DNA of 5,172 nucleotides, from positions 1 to 5,172 of the forward strand of contig DAOVRI010000132.1 of NCBI GenBank assembly GCA_030628245.1. Direction: 5' to 3'. The position numbers and the translations under genes are program-made. Below, in pieces: positions 1 to 5,172 of the stretch (position 1 is its first letter; each line of letters begins with the position of its first letter). The notes under the pieces are model-generated. The model made no database searches. It saw nothing but the letters and a program-made list of their open reading frames with translations, and was not told the origin of the DNA. The DNA is from Dehalococcoidales bacterium. GTDB taxonomy: Bacteria > Chloroflexota > Dehalococcoidia > Dehalococcoidales > RBG-16-60-22.

Positions 1-15
1 CATGCCACCGTGATG

Positions 16-1029
16 TTATTTACCGCGGTATTTTTTAATACCTTCACCAATGGGGTGGGACATCATGAAGAATATTGGGTTGGTGATATTGCGGATGATC
101 AGCGGGCCTTGCTCCACATCGGGTGGAATATAAGCACCAAAGCTTTTATTGATAATATGCTTCTCGCCACCGATCCAGAGCTCGACTTCGGCACACAGGT
201 CGGTGATGTCGTCGTAGTTCATAGCGTTGAAAACGATGGACGTGCCATGAGGCAAGGTATGTGCGTCCATCATCAGCTGGCCCGCTTTTGACTTTTCGCC
301 CGGCAGGAGCCATCTCGTATCACAGCCGAACTCGGCACCGGGAATGACCTCCTCGTCGATGTAGGCCATGGGGCGCGTGTATCTGGGGTCGGTCTCGCGC
401 ATGTAAGCTGGCTTCTTTGCGTGGGGTTCACTACCATAGACGATGTATTTCGCGTTACTCTTTTCGCCAGTTTTAGTCTCGCCCGTTTCAGGTTTCACTT
501 TTTTCTGGCTCGTTTCCGCGGCCGTGTTATCTTTTTCTCTCGTGTACACGCCGCCCGGTCCGGAGGTCCAGTGGCAAACGGGCCTGCTGGAGACCCTGCC
601 ACCCGGGCCCCTCGTTGGCATGTGCGGCATACCGGCCGGGATGTAGGCGACCCAGCTTCTATCCAGGGGGATTTCTTCGTCCTCCATCAGCATCCCCATA
701 GTGCTGGTGTCCTCCGGGTGGTCCGGGTCGGTGCCCCACCAGGAGAGCAGTTCGGGGAAGTCGTGGGCATGGGGGAACATTGTCGGAGTTTTTAACCCTC
801 GCTTCATTAGTTCCTCCCAGGATATCTGGTTCGGGTAGGACTGAGGCCAGATCCAGGTAGATTCTCCGTAGTAGGCGCCCGGGATAACATCGTCGTCAAT
901 CCAGAGGACATGCTCCATGCTTATGCGCAAGCCCTCGGCCGCAAGCTTATCCCTTTCTTCCGGGGTGGGGCCGGGCAACATGTGCCTTTTGTGGAGTTCC
1001 GTGCAGATATATTTGTCGTATTCACCCAT
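16..1029 (-). CDS. Two-domain cupin-like protein, second domain degenerate
   Basis: The 337-residue protein is an internal duplication. Both halves open with a related segment, ID-D/E-D/E-VIPGA..G..T.W..P, at residues 44-62 and 224-243. Half one then has a classic cupin motif 1, H87-x-H89-x3-E93-x5-G99, and motif 2, P131-x-G133-x2-H136, which suggests a bound metal. In half two the equivalent positions read N268, M270, D274 and Q307, so metal binding there is probably lost. Residues about 157-205 form a Gly-, then Lys/Glu/Thr-rich linker. There is no signal peptide or membrane segment, so it is probably cytoplasmic. The ATG is chosen because AAAGGAAA lies 8 nt upstream of it and a promoter lies just beyond. 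The cupin call rests on motifs only; I do not recognise the family and assign no reaction. Bicupin dioxygenases or sugar-binding cupins are alternatives. It appears monocistronic at its 5' end. Confidence 0.88.
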   Translation of the reverse strand: MGEYDKYICTELHKRHMLPGPTPEERDKLAAEGLRISMEHVLWIDDDVIPGAYYGESTWIWPQSYPNQISWEELMKRGLKTPTMFPHAHDFPELLSWWGTDPDHPEDTSTMGMLMEDEEIPLDRSWVAYIPAGMPHMPTRGPGGRVSSRPVCHWTSGPGGVYTREKDNTAAETSQKKVKPETGETKTGEKSNAKYIVYGSEPHAKKPAYMRETDPRYTRPMAYIDEEVIPGAEFGCDTRWLLPGEKSKAGQLMMDAHTLPHGTSIVFNAMNYDDITDLCAEVELWIGGEKHIINKSFGAYIPPDVEQGPLIIRNITNPIFFMMSHPIGEGIKKYRGK

Positions 1030-1055
1030 TTATAATTTCCTTTCTTATTTTTCGT

Positions 1056-1084
1056 ATTATAAGTTAACTCAGGACAGATTTCCA
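1056..1084 (-). promoter_or_regulatory. Sigma-70-type promoter of the bicupin gene
   Basis: Read on the minus strand, TGGAAA (1079-1084, 4 of 6 to the -35 consensus) is followed by a 17-nt spacer and a perfect TATAAT (1056-1061). Transcription would begin near 1049, giving a leader of about 20 nt that contains the AGGA ribosome site at 1038-1041. Spacing and position relative to the ATG at 1029 fit well. No operator is obvious. Confidence 0.65.
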
Positions 1085-1159
1085 GAGTGGTAGATGGTGA
1101 TCGGGGTTTCTCCCCGGATTGTCCATGCACCCCATCAATATCTTGCGTCCGGTATGACC

Positions 1160-1197
1160 TGCCCCCTAAAAAGGAGTCCAGAAATAATGTTAGACTG
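1160..1197 (+). repeat. Left terminal inverted repeat of the IS-like element
   Basis: Blocks TGCCCCC (1160-1166), AGTCCA (1175-1180) and AATGTTAGACTG (1186-1197) reappear inverted at 1869-1908. The variable spacers are 8 and 5 nt here. After 1197 the similarity stops, as expected for transposon ends rather than a longer duplication. Confidence 0.7.
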
Positions 1198-1620
1198 GAA
1201 AAAGAGAATACCCACAGTCAAAGCTGTTGGCACCCTGCCCTTCGAATTACGATAAACTGGGTAAACATAGCATCCAGAATCCCCGGTAGATTATATCTAT
1301 AGTCTATTAATTCTTCATTGCAATTTGGTTTGGTTCCTTACAGGATCATGCGCAATAAAAATTCTTCAGAAGTAACAATTATACTATTTTGTTACATGTA
1401 GGTATTATCGGACAAACAATTTGACCATGTTTCTTCCGAAATATTTTCATTAAAGCATAATCTAGGAAACGTCTGCTGTCAACCCAATTTTGAATGGGAA
1501 GCTAAAAGGTGAATTGCTGAATCGTGAGCTCCCCCCAACTTTGACAGAAGAACGGATATTGATTTTAACAATGGGGGCAGAAAGTTTCAAACCAGACTCA
1601 GCATCCTTCAATGATTTGAA

Positions 1621-1663
1621 CCTAGCGGGGGTGCTACGGGGACTTTTTCGGCACCCTGCTAGG
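1621..1663. repeat. Imperfect hairpin inside the IS-like element
   Basis: CCTAGC (1621-1626) pairs with GCTAGG (1658-1663), and GGGTGC (1629-1634) pairs with GCACCC (1651-1656). GG opposite T forms a small internal bulge. The 16-nt loop could pair further through G-U pairs. No U-run follows, so it is not a standard terminator. It could be a structured RNA, a secondary transposon end or chance; it is off-centre within the element. Confidence 0.45.
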
Positions 1664-1868
1664 CTACAGAAGAAAATCTAGCCGGTTTTTAAATATAATA
1701 ACCTCTTTCGTAGCAGAACCATTGCAAGAAGTTTCCAATTCTCAGCCGCCATGGATTCGATGGCCTAAGCCTGTCGCATGGAAACTTGTTCTTTCTCCAC
1801 AATTTCACCATCCCGAAAAACTCACACTATGGATAGCCCAGTATCTGGGGAGCAGATCATATTTATAT

Positions 1869-1908
1869 CAGTCTAACATTAATATTGGACTGATTTCTTG
1901 GGGGGGCA
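1869..1908 (-). repeat. Right terminal inverted repeat of the IS-like element
   Basis: On the plus strand CAGTCTAACATT (1869-1880), TGGACT (1886-1891) and a seven-G run followed by CA (1900-1908) are the reverse complements of the left-end blocks. The outer spacer is 2 nt longer than in the left end and the C-run is longer, so the two ends have diverged. They lie about 670 bp apart. Confidence 0.7.
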
Positions 1909-2080
1909 GGAACTCTTCATCTACGATAAAGCAGTGATACAAAGCATAGTGAAAGCAAGGAACGATAAGGATGAGCACCTGATTTGGCAAGAACAGGGCT
2001 ACATTCTCGGTTCAGCTCTCATGTTTGCTATCAAAGATTGCTCAGATACCTGTAATCTGTTAATTCTGTTTTATACTTGT

Positions 2081-2836
2081 TCAGGCATTCTCAGTCTCTT
2101 TTCTTAATGCCTCTATGTTCTCTCGCTCCCGTATTAAAAACTTCTCCCTGCCCTCTGTGTATGACGGAAGAACCCATTTCATTTCCTTCAGGTTTTGCGC
2201 TATAATCGGTATCCAGTTATAAGGGATAGATATAAGTATCTGTCCCTCTTTATATACCTCTTTGGCTCTCATACCAAAGGCCAACCCGGTAACCGTGTAA
2301 TTCACTTTGCCGCTTCGGTACGGATAAAGGTAAATCCAGGCGCATCCCAGTACACCTGTTGTCCTGGACTCCCGTAGCTCGCCGGTCGTATAGCTCATTG
2401 CCCTCAATACGATTTCCGCCTGGTTGGCATTGGTCAGAAGAACCAAGAGGTCCGGCTCGAATTCCAATTTATCTAACGTAGAGAAAGCGACATAGTTAAC
2501 GATACCCCTCGGTAGTATGGGAAGGTGTGGATAGAGGTTGCTGTTAGCCCGCGCCTCCTGAAAAATTTCAAGTTTAATCCCTATTTCTCCTGCCTCGGCG
2601 AATTCGGGCATATCCTCCATTCCCAATAGCGCTGTTCCCAGGCAAGTCTCATTCTCTTTAGCGAAGTAAAACGGGGTTCCCCTTTCCTGCGCTTCTTTGA
2701 GCATTTCACAGAAAGACAGCTCCTTTTCTAGCTGCTTAATCCCTTCCGGTCTGGTGGGCAGGAACTTGACAGCTACGGGCGCCTTCTCAAGATTCAATTT
2801 GCTATATATGGATAAATCAGTTTGAAGCGGTCTCAC
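2081..2836 (-). CDS. DUF169 family protein
   Basis: This 251-residue protein belongs, by pattern, to DUF169 (COG2043), whose biochemical role is not established. Family-like features are the opening APVAVKF segment (residues 19-25), FCEMLKEA with C43 (42-49), a second conserved-looking cysteine in ETCLG (C65), and C165 in a GCAWIY segment. There is no signal peptide or transmembrane helix. The start is the GTG at 2836 because AAGGAGG (2842-2848) sits 5 nt before it. An in-frame ATG at 2926 would add 30 residues, but it lacks a ribosome site and encodes nothing like the family. The gene follows the MerR-type regulator on the same strand with a 146-bp gap, so co-transcription is plausible though an internal promoter cannot be excluded. 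The domain call is confident; the function is unknown. Confidence 0.9.
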   Translation of the reverse strand: MRPLQTDLSIYSKLNLEKAPVAVKFLPTRPEGIKQLEKELSFCEMLKEAQERGTPFYFAKENETCLGTALLGMEDMPEFAEAGEIGIKLEIFQEARANSNLYPHLPILPRGIVNYVAFSTLDKLEFEPDLLVLLTNANQAEIVLRAMSYTTGELRESRTTGVLGCAWIYLYPYRSGKVNYTVTGLAFGMRAKEVYKEGQILISIPYNWIPIIAQNLKEMKWVLPSYTEGREKFLIRERENIEALRKETENA

Positions 2837-2982
2837 ATTAACCTCCTTTAAGAATATTTTTTCCAGCTTAAGAGTCCCGGTGAAATGGGCACAATAAATA
2901 AACCAATGGTTGTATCGGGAATACATTAATTAAAAGATTACATCAGGCCAATTCTCCTTTCACTGTTTTGCTTGGGTAACTA
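2837..2982 (-). other. Gap between the MerR-type gene and the DUF169 gene
   Basis: The 146-bp gap carries the DUF169 ribosome site. It also has an orphan AAGGAG (about 2955-2960) leading into an ATG directly followed by TAA, which cannot encode a peptide. No terminator-like hairpin is evident, in keeping with read-through from the regulator gene. Confidence 0.4.
2842..2848 (-). promoter_or_regulatory. Ribosome binding site fixing the GTG start of the DUF169 gene
   Basis: AAGGAGG lies 5 nt upstream of the GTG at 2834-2836. It decides against the longer in-frame ATG reading, for which this site would sit inside the coding sequence. Confidence 0.9.
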
Positions 2983-3375
2983 TTACTGCGTTTTAGACCC
3001 CTTTGACTCTTTGCGAAATTCACAGTTGGAGCAAGTGTCCTCATTACCGTATGCTTGACAGTAAGTGTCTTTCTCTTTCCAGCACGGTTTGGCACACACA
3101 ACAAGCTTGGTGCGATGCATACAGGCGGGGCAACTGTCCAATTGCCAGCAAGGGTAGAGCAACAGATAATGGCTTATTGCGGGCAGGTTCAGGCCTTCTG
3201 CTATCAAGCCCTGAATGAATCGCAGCCTTTTCAAGTCAGCCTCCGAATAAAACCGCCTGCCGCTTCTCCTCCGCGGCTTAATTACCTCATGTTTTTCCCA
3301 TACACGGAGAGTCTCCGGATGCACATCAAGCATTTCAGAGACGACACTTATTGCAAATACTGGTAGATTCTCCAT
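2983..3375 (-). CDS. MerR-type regulator with cysteine-rich C-terminal domain
   Basis: A 130-residue DNA-binding protein. Residues about 6-27 form the helix-turn-helix (FAISVVSEMLDVHPETLRVW), and the wing follows in GRRFYSEADLKRL (39-51), typical of the MerR superfamily. The usual long dimerisation coiled coil is missing or very short. Instead residues 76-118 carry eight cysteines (C76, C82, C85, C94, C98, C106, C115, C118). The CW pairs at 76-77 and 98-99, TYC at 104-106 and a closing CxxCEF resemble the 'two-CW' cysteine domain. This suggests a zinc site, an iron-sulfur cluster or thiol redox sensing (inference). The ATG at 3375 has GGAG 9 nt upstream. The GTG at 3390 would lie at or before the predicted transcription start and is rejected. 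It is divergent from the transporter operon and upstream of the DUF169 gene. Target genes and ligand are unknown. Confidence 0.92.
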   Translation of the reverse strand: MENLPVFAISVVSEMLDVHPETLRVWEKHEVIKPRRRSGRRFYSEADLKRLRFIQGLIAEGLNLPAISHYLLLYPCWQLDSCPACMHRTKLVVCAKPCWKEKDTYCQAYGNEDTCSNCEFRKESKGSKTQ

Positions 3376-3393
3376 TATCTTTGACTCCACTGC

Positions 3394-3422
3394 ATTGTAA
3401 ATTGGGGCTCATATATTGTCAA
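3394..3422 (-). promoter_or_regulatory. Near-consensus promoter of the MerR-type gene
   Basis: On the minus strand TTGACA (3417-3422), a 17-nt spacer and TACAAT (3394-3399, 5 of 6) form a strong sigma-70-type promoter. The start of transcription would fall near 3387, leaving a leader of only about 12 nt with the GGAG site (3385-3388) at its very 5' end. The spacer is normal, not the 19-20 nt found in promoters activated by classical MerR proteins. Confidence 0.75.
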
Positions 3423-3431
3423 TTTATGGCT

Positions 3432-3466
3432 TCACGGCGTCCACTGATAAGCACGCGGCACCGTGA
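3432..3466. promoter_or_regulatory. Inverted repeat, possible operator
   Basis: TCACGG (3432-3437) and CCGTGA (3461-3466) form perfect 6-bp inverted arms separated by 23 bp. Inside, GCGT (3437-3440) and ACGC (3453-3456) form a second, alternative dyad. The site lies immediately upstream of the regulator's -35 box, a position suited to autoregulation. Short arms mean chance is a real alternative. Confidence 0.3.
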
Positions 3467-3522
3467 TTGCTATACAAGTTATTTGAACATCTCTAAATAG
3501 CGCAATCTCGTGCCCTTGACGT

Positions 3523-3552
3523 TTGACAAAAAAGTAGCATATCTAGTAATAT
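3523..3552 (+). promoter_or_regulatory. Candidate promoter of the transporter operon
   Basis: A perfect TTGACA (3523-3528) is followed by an 18-nt spacer and TAATAT (3547-3552, 4 of 6). Transcription would start near 3559, leaving a leader of about 180 nt before the binding-protein gene. The surrounding AT-rich DNA contains several other possible -10 boxes, for example TATACT at 3702-3707 without a good -35, so this is the best but not the only option. Confidence 0.5.
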
Positions 3553-3669
3553 CTAGCCAAAGTACCTCAATATTATTATTTAATTCAGTTATATATTATT
3601 TTACAACATTTATTATATGACATTACATAGTTAGATTAAAATCGACTCTAAATAAAGACGGCAAACAGG

Positions 3670-3697
3670 GGGGTGATAGAAATGGGGTGATATAAAC
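3670..3697 (+). repeat. Tandem 14-bp direct repeat upstream of livK-like gene
   Basis: Two adjacent 14-bp units, GGGGTGATAGAAAT (3670-3683) and GGGGTGATATAAAC (3684-3697), agree at 12 of 14 positions. They sit 45-72 bp before the start codon. If the promoter at 3523-3552 is used, the repeat lies in the mRNA leader and could bind RNA or act as extra ribosome-loading sites. If transcription starts further downstream, it could be a protein operator. Confidence 0.5.
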
Positions 3698-3712
3698 GAC
3701 TTATACTAGTCG
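3697..3712. promoter_or_regulatory. Small dyad CGACT-TATACT-AGTCG
   Basis: Five-base inverted arms flank a 6-bp core that itself reads as a good -10 box (TATACT). It directly follows the GGGGTGATA repeats. It may be part of an operator or a short RNA hairpin; the arms are too short for certainty. Confidence 0.3.
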
Positions 3713-3729
3713 GGGAATTTTTATTTCAT

Positions 3730-3736
3730 AAGGAGG
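3730..3736 (+). promoter_or_regulatory. Ribosome binding site of the livK-like gene
   Basis: AAGGAGG lies 5 nt upstream of the ATG at 3742, an optimal arrangement that fixes the start and places a signal peptide directly after it. Confidence 0.9.
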
Positions 3737-3741
3737 TTCCA

Positions 3742-4956
3742 ATGAAAAAAGGAAGGTTATTACTACTCTGCAGCATCGTCCTAATTACAGTTATAGTGGC
3801 TTTGTCCGTTGTTGGCTGTAAGGAACCGGCACCCGCTGAAGCCAAGACCCTAAACATCGGCCTGCCTCTGGGGCTGACGGGCTTTTTCTCCGTACGTGAA
3901 GTCCCGGACTTGAATCAAGCCCAGATTTGTGCGGACATAATTAACGAGCAGGGCGGGATTACGGTTAATGGCCAGAAATATCTGGTTGAGCTTATCGCGG
4001 AAGATACCAAGAGTACCATGGACGGCGTCACCGCCGCGCTTAACAAGCTGGTCTATGACAGGGAAACTGATTTCATCATAGGGCCAACTGCCTTCTTCGC
4101 CGGAGCAGCGGGAACGGTATGCGAACCGAACCAAGTACTCCGCTTCATAACCTGGTGCGTGAACACCCCGGGAGAAGTGGACGAGAGCACACCCTACGCA
4201 TTCATGGCCGGCAACGGGAGTATATTAACATCCGTTGCCGTCATCAAGTATTTCAGGGATAACTACCCCGATGTCAAAAATCTAGCCTTTGTCTCCCCGG
4301 ATGACGGGGCATCTCAAATCCTGCTTCCAAAACTTGATAAACTACTGGCGGCAGAGGGAATGTCCATTGTCGGCGACCCCGTTCTCTATCCCAATGAGAT
4401 GGTGGACTTCAGCCCTATTGTGGCAAAACTAAACGCCATTGAAGAAGCCGATGCCATATTAATGCAGAACGGCCTCGTCCCGCACATCGGTGCCATCGTC
4501 AAAGGCCTGCGAGAGTCGGGTAACTACAAGCCCTACGGCGGCTCTTTGCCGGCGCGCATAAGTCAAATTATGACCATTACCGGTGCGGAAGCGCTGAAAG
4601 ACGTATTCACCATCGGCCTTACCCCCGGCGACCCGAATATGCCGCCCCTGGCCAAAGAAATTATCGGCAGGGTGGTGGAACAGTACGGGGCGGATTACCA
4701 GCTGGAGATGACGGCGCCCAACTGCCTGTGGGTTCTCAAAGAGGCCATCGAATCATGCCAGAGCCTTGACCCGACTGTGGTAAAAGCGGAGCTGGAGAAA
4801 ATGGGTGAAGTGGAAACCATCTGGGGAACGGCGAAGATATGCGGTGAGGAAACATTCGGCATTAAACATGTCATTGCGTCACCCCAGTCAGTACAGATAT
4901 GCAAGGATGGCGTTGAGACTTCCGCCGGCTGGATAGACCTCGGAATTATCCCCTAA
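3742..4956 (+). CDS. ABC transporter substrate-binding lipoprotein, LivK-like
   Basis: This 404-residue extracytoplasmic binding protein delivers a small solute to an ABC importer of the branched-chain amino acid (HAAT) type. Residues 1-25 are a lipoprotein signal peptide: KKGR, a hydrophobic core, and lipobox VVGC with lipidated C26. A short Pro/Ala/Glu linker follows. The periplasmic-binding-protein fold of the Leu/Ile/Val family starts at TLNIGLPLGLTG (36-47) and continues with INEQGGITVNGQKY (67-80) and the DFIIGPT strand (110-116). Length is normal for the family. The mature part holds seven further cysteines (C63, C127, C139, C328, C339, C367, C387), which is many. The family includes sensors and transporters for amino acids, amides, urea and aromatic compounds, so the ligand is not inferred. 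A LivH-like permease follows after 107 bp. It is divergent from a MerR-type regulator that may control it. Confidence 0.95.
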   Translation: MKKGRLLLLCSIVLITVIVALSVVGCKEPAPAEAKTLNIGLPLGLTGFFSVREVPDLNQAQICADIINEQGGITVNGQKYLVELIAEDTKSTMDGVTAALNKLVYDRETDFIIGPTAFFAGAAGTVCEPNQVLRFITWCVNTPGEVDESTPYAFMAGNGSILTSVAVIKYFRDNYPDVKNLAFVSPDDGASQILLPKLDKLLAAEGMSIVGDPVLYPNEMVDFSPIVAKLNAIEEADAILMQNGLVPHIGAIVKGLRESGNYKPYGGSLPARISQIMTITGAEALKDVFTIGLTPGDPNMPPLAKEIIGRVVEQYGADYQLEMTAPNCLWVLKEAIESCQSLDPTVVKAELEKMGEVETIWGTAKICGEETFGIKHVIASPQSVQICKDGVETSAGWIDLGIIP

Positions 4957-4980
4957 TAAACGGCCTTATTCTGTAATACG

Positions 4981-5016
4981 ACCGGGGTGGGGGGAGCTAC
5001 AACCCCCTGCCCCGGT
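4981..5016 (+). repeat. Strong intercistronic hairpin between livK-like and livH-like genes
   Basis: Positions 4981-4994 (ACCGGGGTGGGGGG) pair with 5003-5016 (CCCCCTGCCCCGGT) in a continuous 14-bp stem with two G-U pairs in the RNA and an 8-nt loop, AGCTACAA. No U-run follows, so it is not a canonical intrinsic terminator. By analogy with other binding-protein operons it probably protects the upstream mRNA end or reduces read-through, so the binding protein is made in excess of the permease. Confidence 0.75.
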
Positions 5017-5063
5017 ATAGGTTTGCACAAGCCGGTACAGGCACCAGAAGGAAATAGCGCTAT

Positions 5064-5172
5064 ATGGAACTGATAATCGCGACACTAACCAATTTGTTGA
5101 TATTGTCTTCGATGTACATATTGGTGGCACTGGGCTTTGCTTTTCTTTTCAGCATGCTGGGGATACTCAATC
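5064..5172 (+). CDS. Branched-chain amino acid type ABC permease, LivH-like (5' part only)
   Basis: The first 36 codons are present and the gene continues past the window. The translation is almost entirely hydrophobic. It holds the LivH-type first-helix signature ALGFAFLFSMLGILN (22-36), which corresponds to the LG..F.F..LGI.N segment that in this family is normally followed by FAHG. AAGGA (5048-5052) precedes the ATG by 11 nt, slightly long but acceptable. LivH-like proteins form half of the membrane channel with a LivM-like partner, powered by LivG/LivF ATPases; those genes would be expected downstream. It lies in the same operon as the binding protein, separated by a stable hairpin. A related urea/amide permease (UrtB type) cannot be excluded from this fragment. 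Confidence 0.85.
   Translation, partial: MELIIATLTNLLILSSMYILVALGFAFLFSMLGILN

Larger units (their letters stand above)
1160..1908. mobile_element. Transposase-less IS3-like element or MITE-like remnant
   Basis: The segment is bounded by inverted repeats starting TGCCCCC and ending CA on the plus strand, with shared inner blocks AGTCCA and AATGTTAGACTG in the same order. Ends of the form TG....CA with a C-run and a conserved inner block resemble those of IS3-family elements, known from the family in general. The roughly 670 bp inside lack any orfA/orfB transposase or DDE motif in any frame, and the length is half that of an intact IS3 element. No target-site duplication is visible: flanks read ATGACC on the left and GGAACT on the right. 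The element is therefore old, rearranged or misbounded. An internal-deletion derivative mobilised in trans is possible. Two further matching bases would extend it to 1158-1910. Confidence 0.5.
1030..2080. other. Gene-poor region, about 1 kb
   Basis: This stretch is clearly more AT-rich than the flanking genes. Open frames occur, but the ones at 1490-1681, 1722-1937 and 1898-2107 start with TTG, lack ribosome sites and encode nothing recognisable. I saw no tRNA or rRNA. It holds the bicupin promoter (1056-1084), a small G+C hairpin (CGGGG 1102-1106 with CCCCG 1112-1116), a pair of IS-like inverted ends (1160-1197 and 1869-1908) and a larger hairpin (1621-1663). The 170 bp from 1911 to the DUF169 stop show no clear terminator for that gene. 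Confidence 0.6.
3376..3741. promoter_or_regulatory. Divergent regulatory region between regulator and transporter
   Basis: This 366-bp region is strongly AT-rich, especially about 3540-3660. It contains the regulator promoter at its left end, a candidate transporter promoter, a G-rich direct repeat and two small dyads. No open frame with a ribosome site is present. It is the natural place for operators of the MerR-type protein, but no site can be assigned with certainty. Confidence 0.6.

Noticed and set aside
421..795. Plus-strand open frame of 124 codons within the bicupin gene
   Set aside because: It is antisense to a well-supported gene and encodes an Arg/Phe-rich sequence with no domain.
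1100..1119. Small hairpin CGGGG-TTTCT-CCCCG
   Set aside because: It lies upstream of the bicupin promoter and has no U-run on either strand, so neither a terminator nor a leader element is supported.
1490..1681. Open frame of 63 codons on the plus strand
   Set aside because: TTG start, no ribosome site, no recognisable domain, and it spans the hairpin at 1621-1663.
2043..2059. CAGAT/ATCTG hairpin downstream of the DUF169 gene as a terminator
   Set aside because: The stem has only 5 A+T-rich pairs and, in the direction of the DUF169 transcript, no U-run follows.
1722..2107. Two overlapping plus-strand open frames (1722-1937 and 1898-2107), possible pseudogene
   Set aside because: Both start at TTG without ribosome sites, cross the right inverted repeat, and the second overlaps the 3' end of the DUF169 gene. 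No family is recognised, so a pseudogene cannot be supported.
2837..2926. N-terminal extension of the DUF169 protein starting from the ATG at 2926
   Set aside because: The perfect AAGGAGG at 2842-2848 sits 5 nt before the in-frame GTG at 2836, and the 30 extra residues look like translated noncoding DNA.
3055..3366. Plus-strand open frame of 103 codons opposite the MerR-type gene
   Set aside because: The opposite strand encodes a clear HTH protein; this frame has no domain and is a shadow.
3376..3390. GTG start of the MerR-type protein at 3390
   Set aside because: It lies at or upstream of the predicted transcription start and lacks a ribosome site, while the ATG at 3375 has GGAG 9 nt upstream.

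Overview
The window is bacterial chromosome with four complete genes and the start of a fifth. The organism is probably an anaerobe. A lipoprotein-type solute-binding protein, a DUF169 protein and an unusual bicupin together are reminiscent of Dehalococcoidia-type Chloroflexota or Peptococcaceae. That placement is a guess from gene content and strong AGGAGG-type ribosome sites; no marker gene is present.

Layout. (1) Positions 16-1029, minus strand: a 337-residue protein with two cupin-like halves joined by a polar linker. The first half keeps the metal-ligand motifs and the second has lost them. A good promoter lies just upstream. (2) Positions 1030-2080: about 1 kb without a convincing gene. 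Two imperfect inverted repeats at 1160-1197 and 1869-1908 look like the ends of an IS3-type insertion sequence, but the roughly 750 bp between them shows no transposase, so this looks like a decayed or non-autonomous element. (3) Positions 2081-3375, minus strand: a MerR-type regulator with an eight-cysteine C-terminal domain, followed by a DUF169-family protein. (4) Positions 3376-3741: a divergent regulatory region with a near-consensus promoter for the regulator, a candidate promoter for the transporter, direct repeats and small dyads. (5) Positions 3742-5172, plus strand: a branched-chain amino acid type ABC transporter operon, with a LivK-like lipoprotein, a strong intercistronic hairpin and the first 36 codons of a LivH-like permease that runs off the window.

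Working model (inference): the cysteine-rich MerR-type regulator senses a metal, redox state or ligand. It controls its own operon with the DUF169 gene and the divergent uptake system. The transported compound cannot be read from the sequence. The bicupin gene is separated from this unit by the mobile-element remnant and is probably independent of it.
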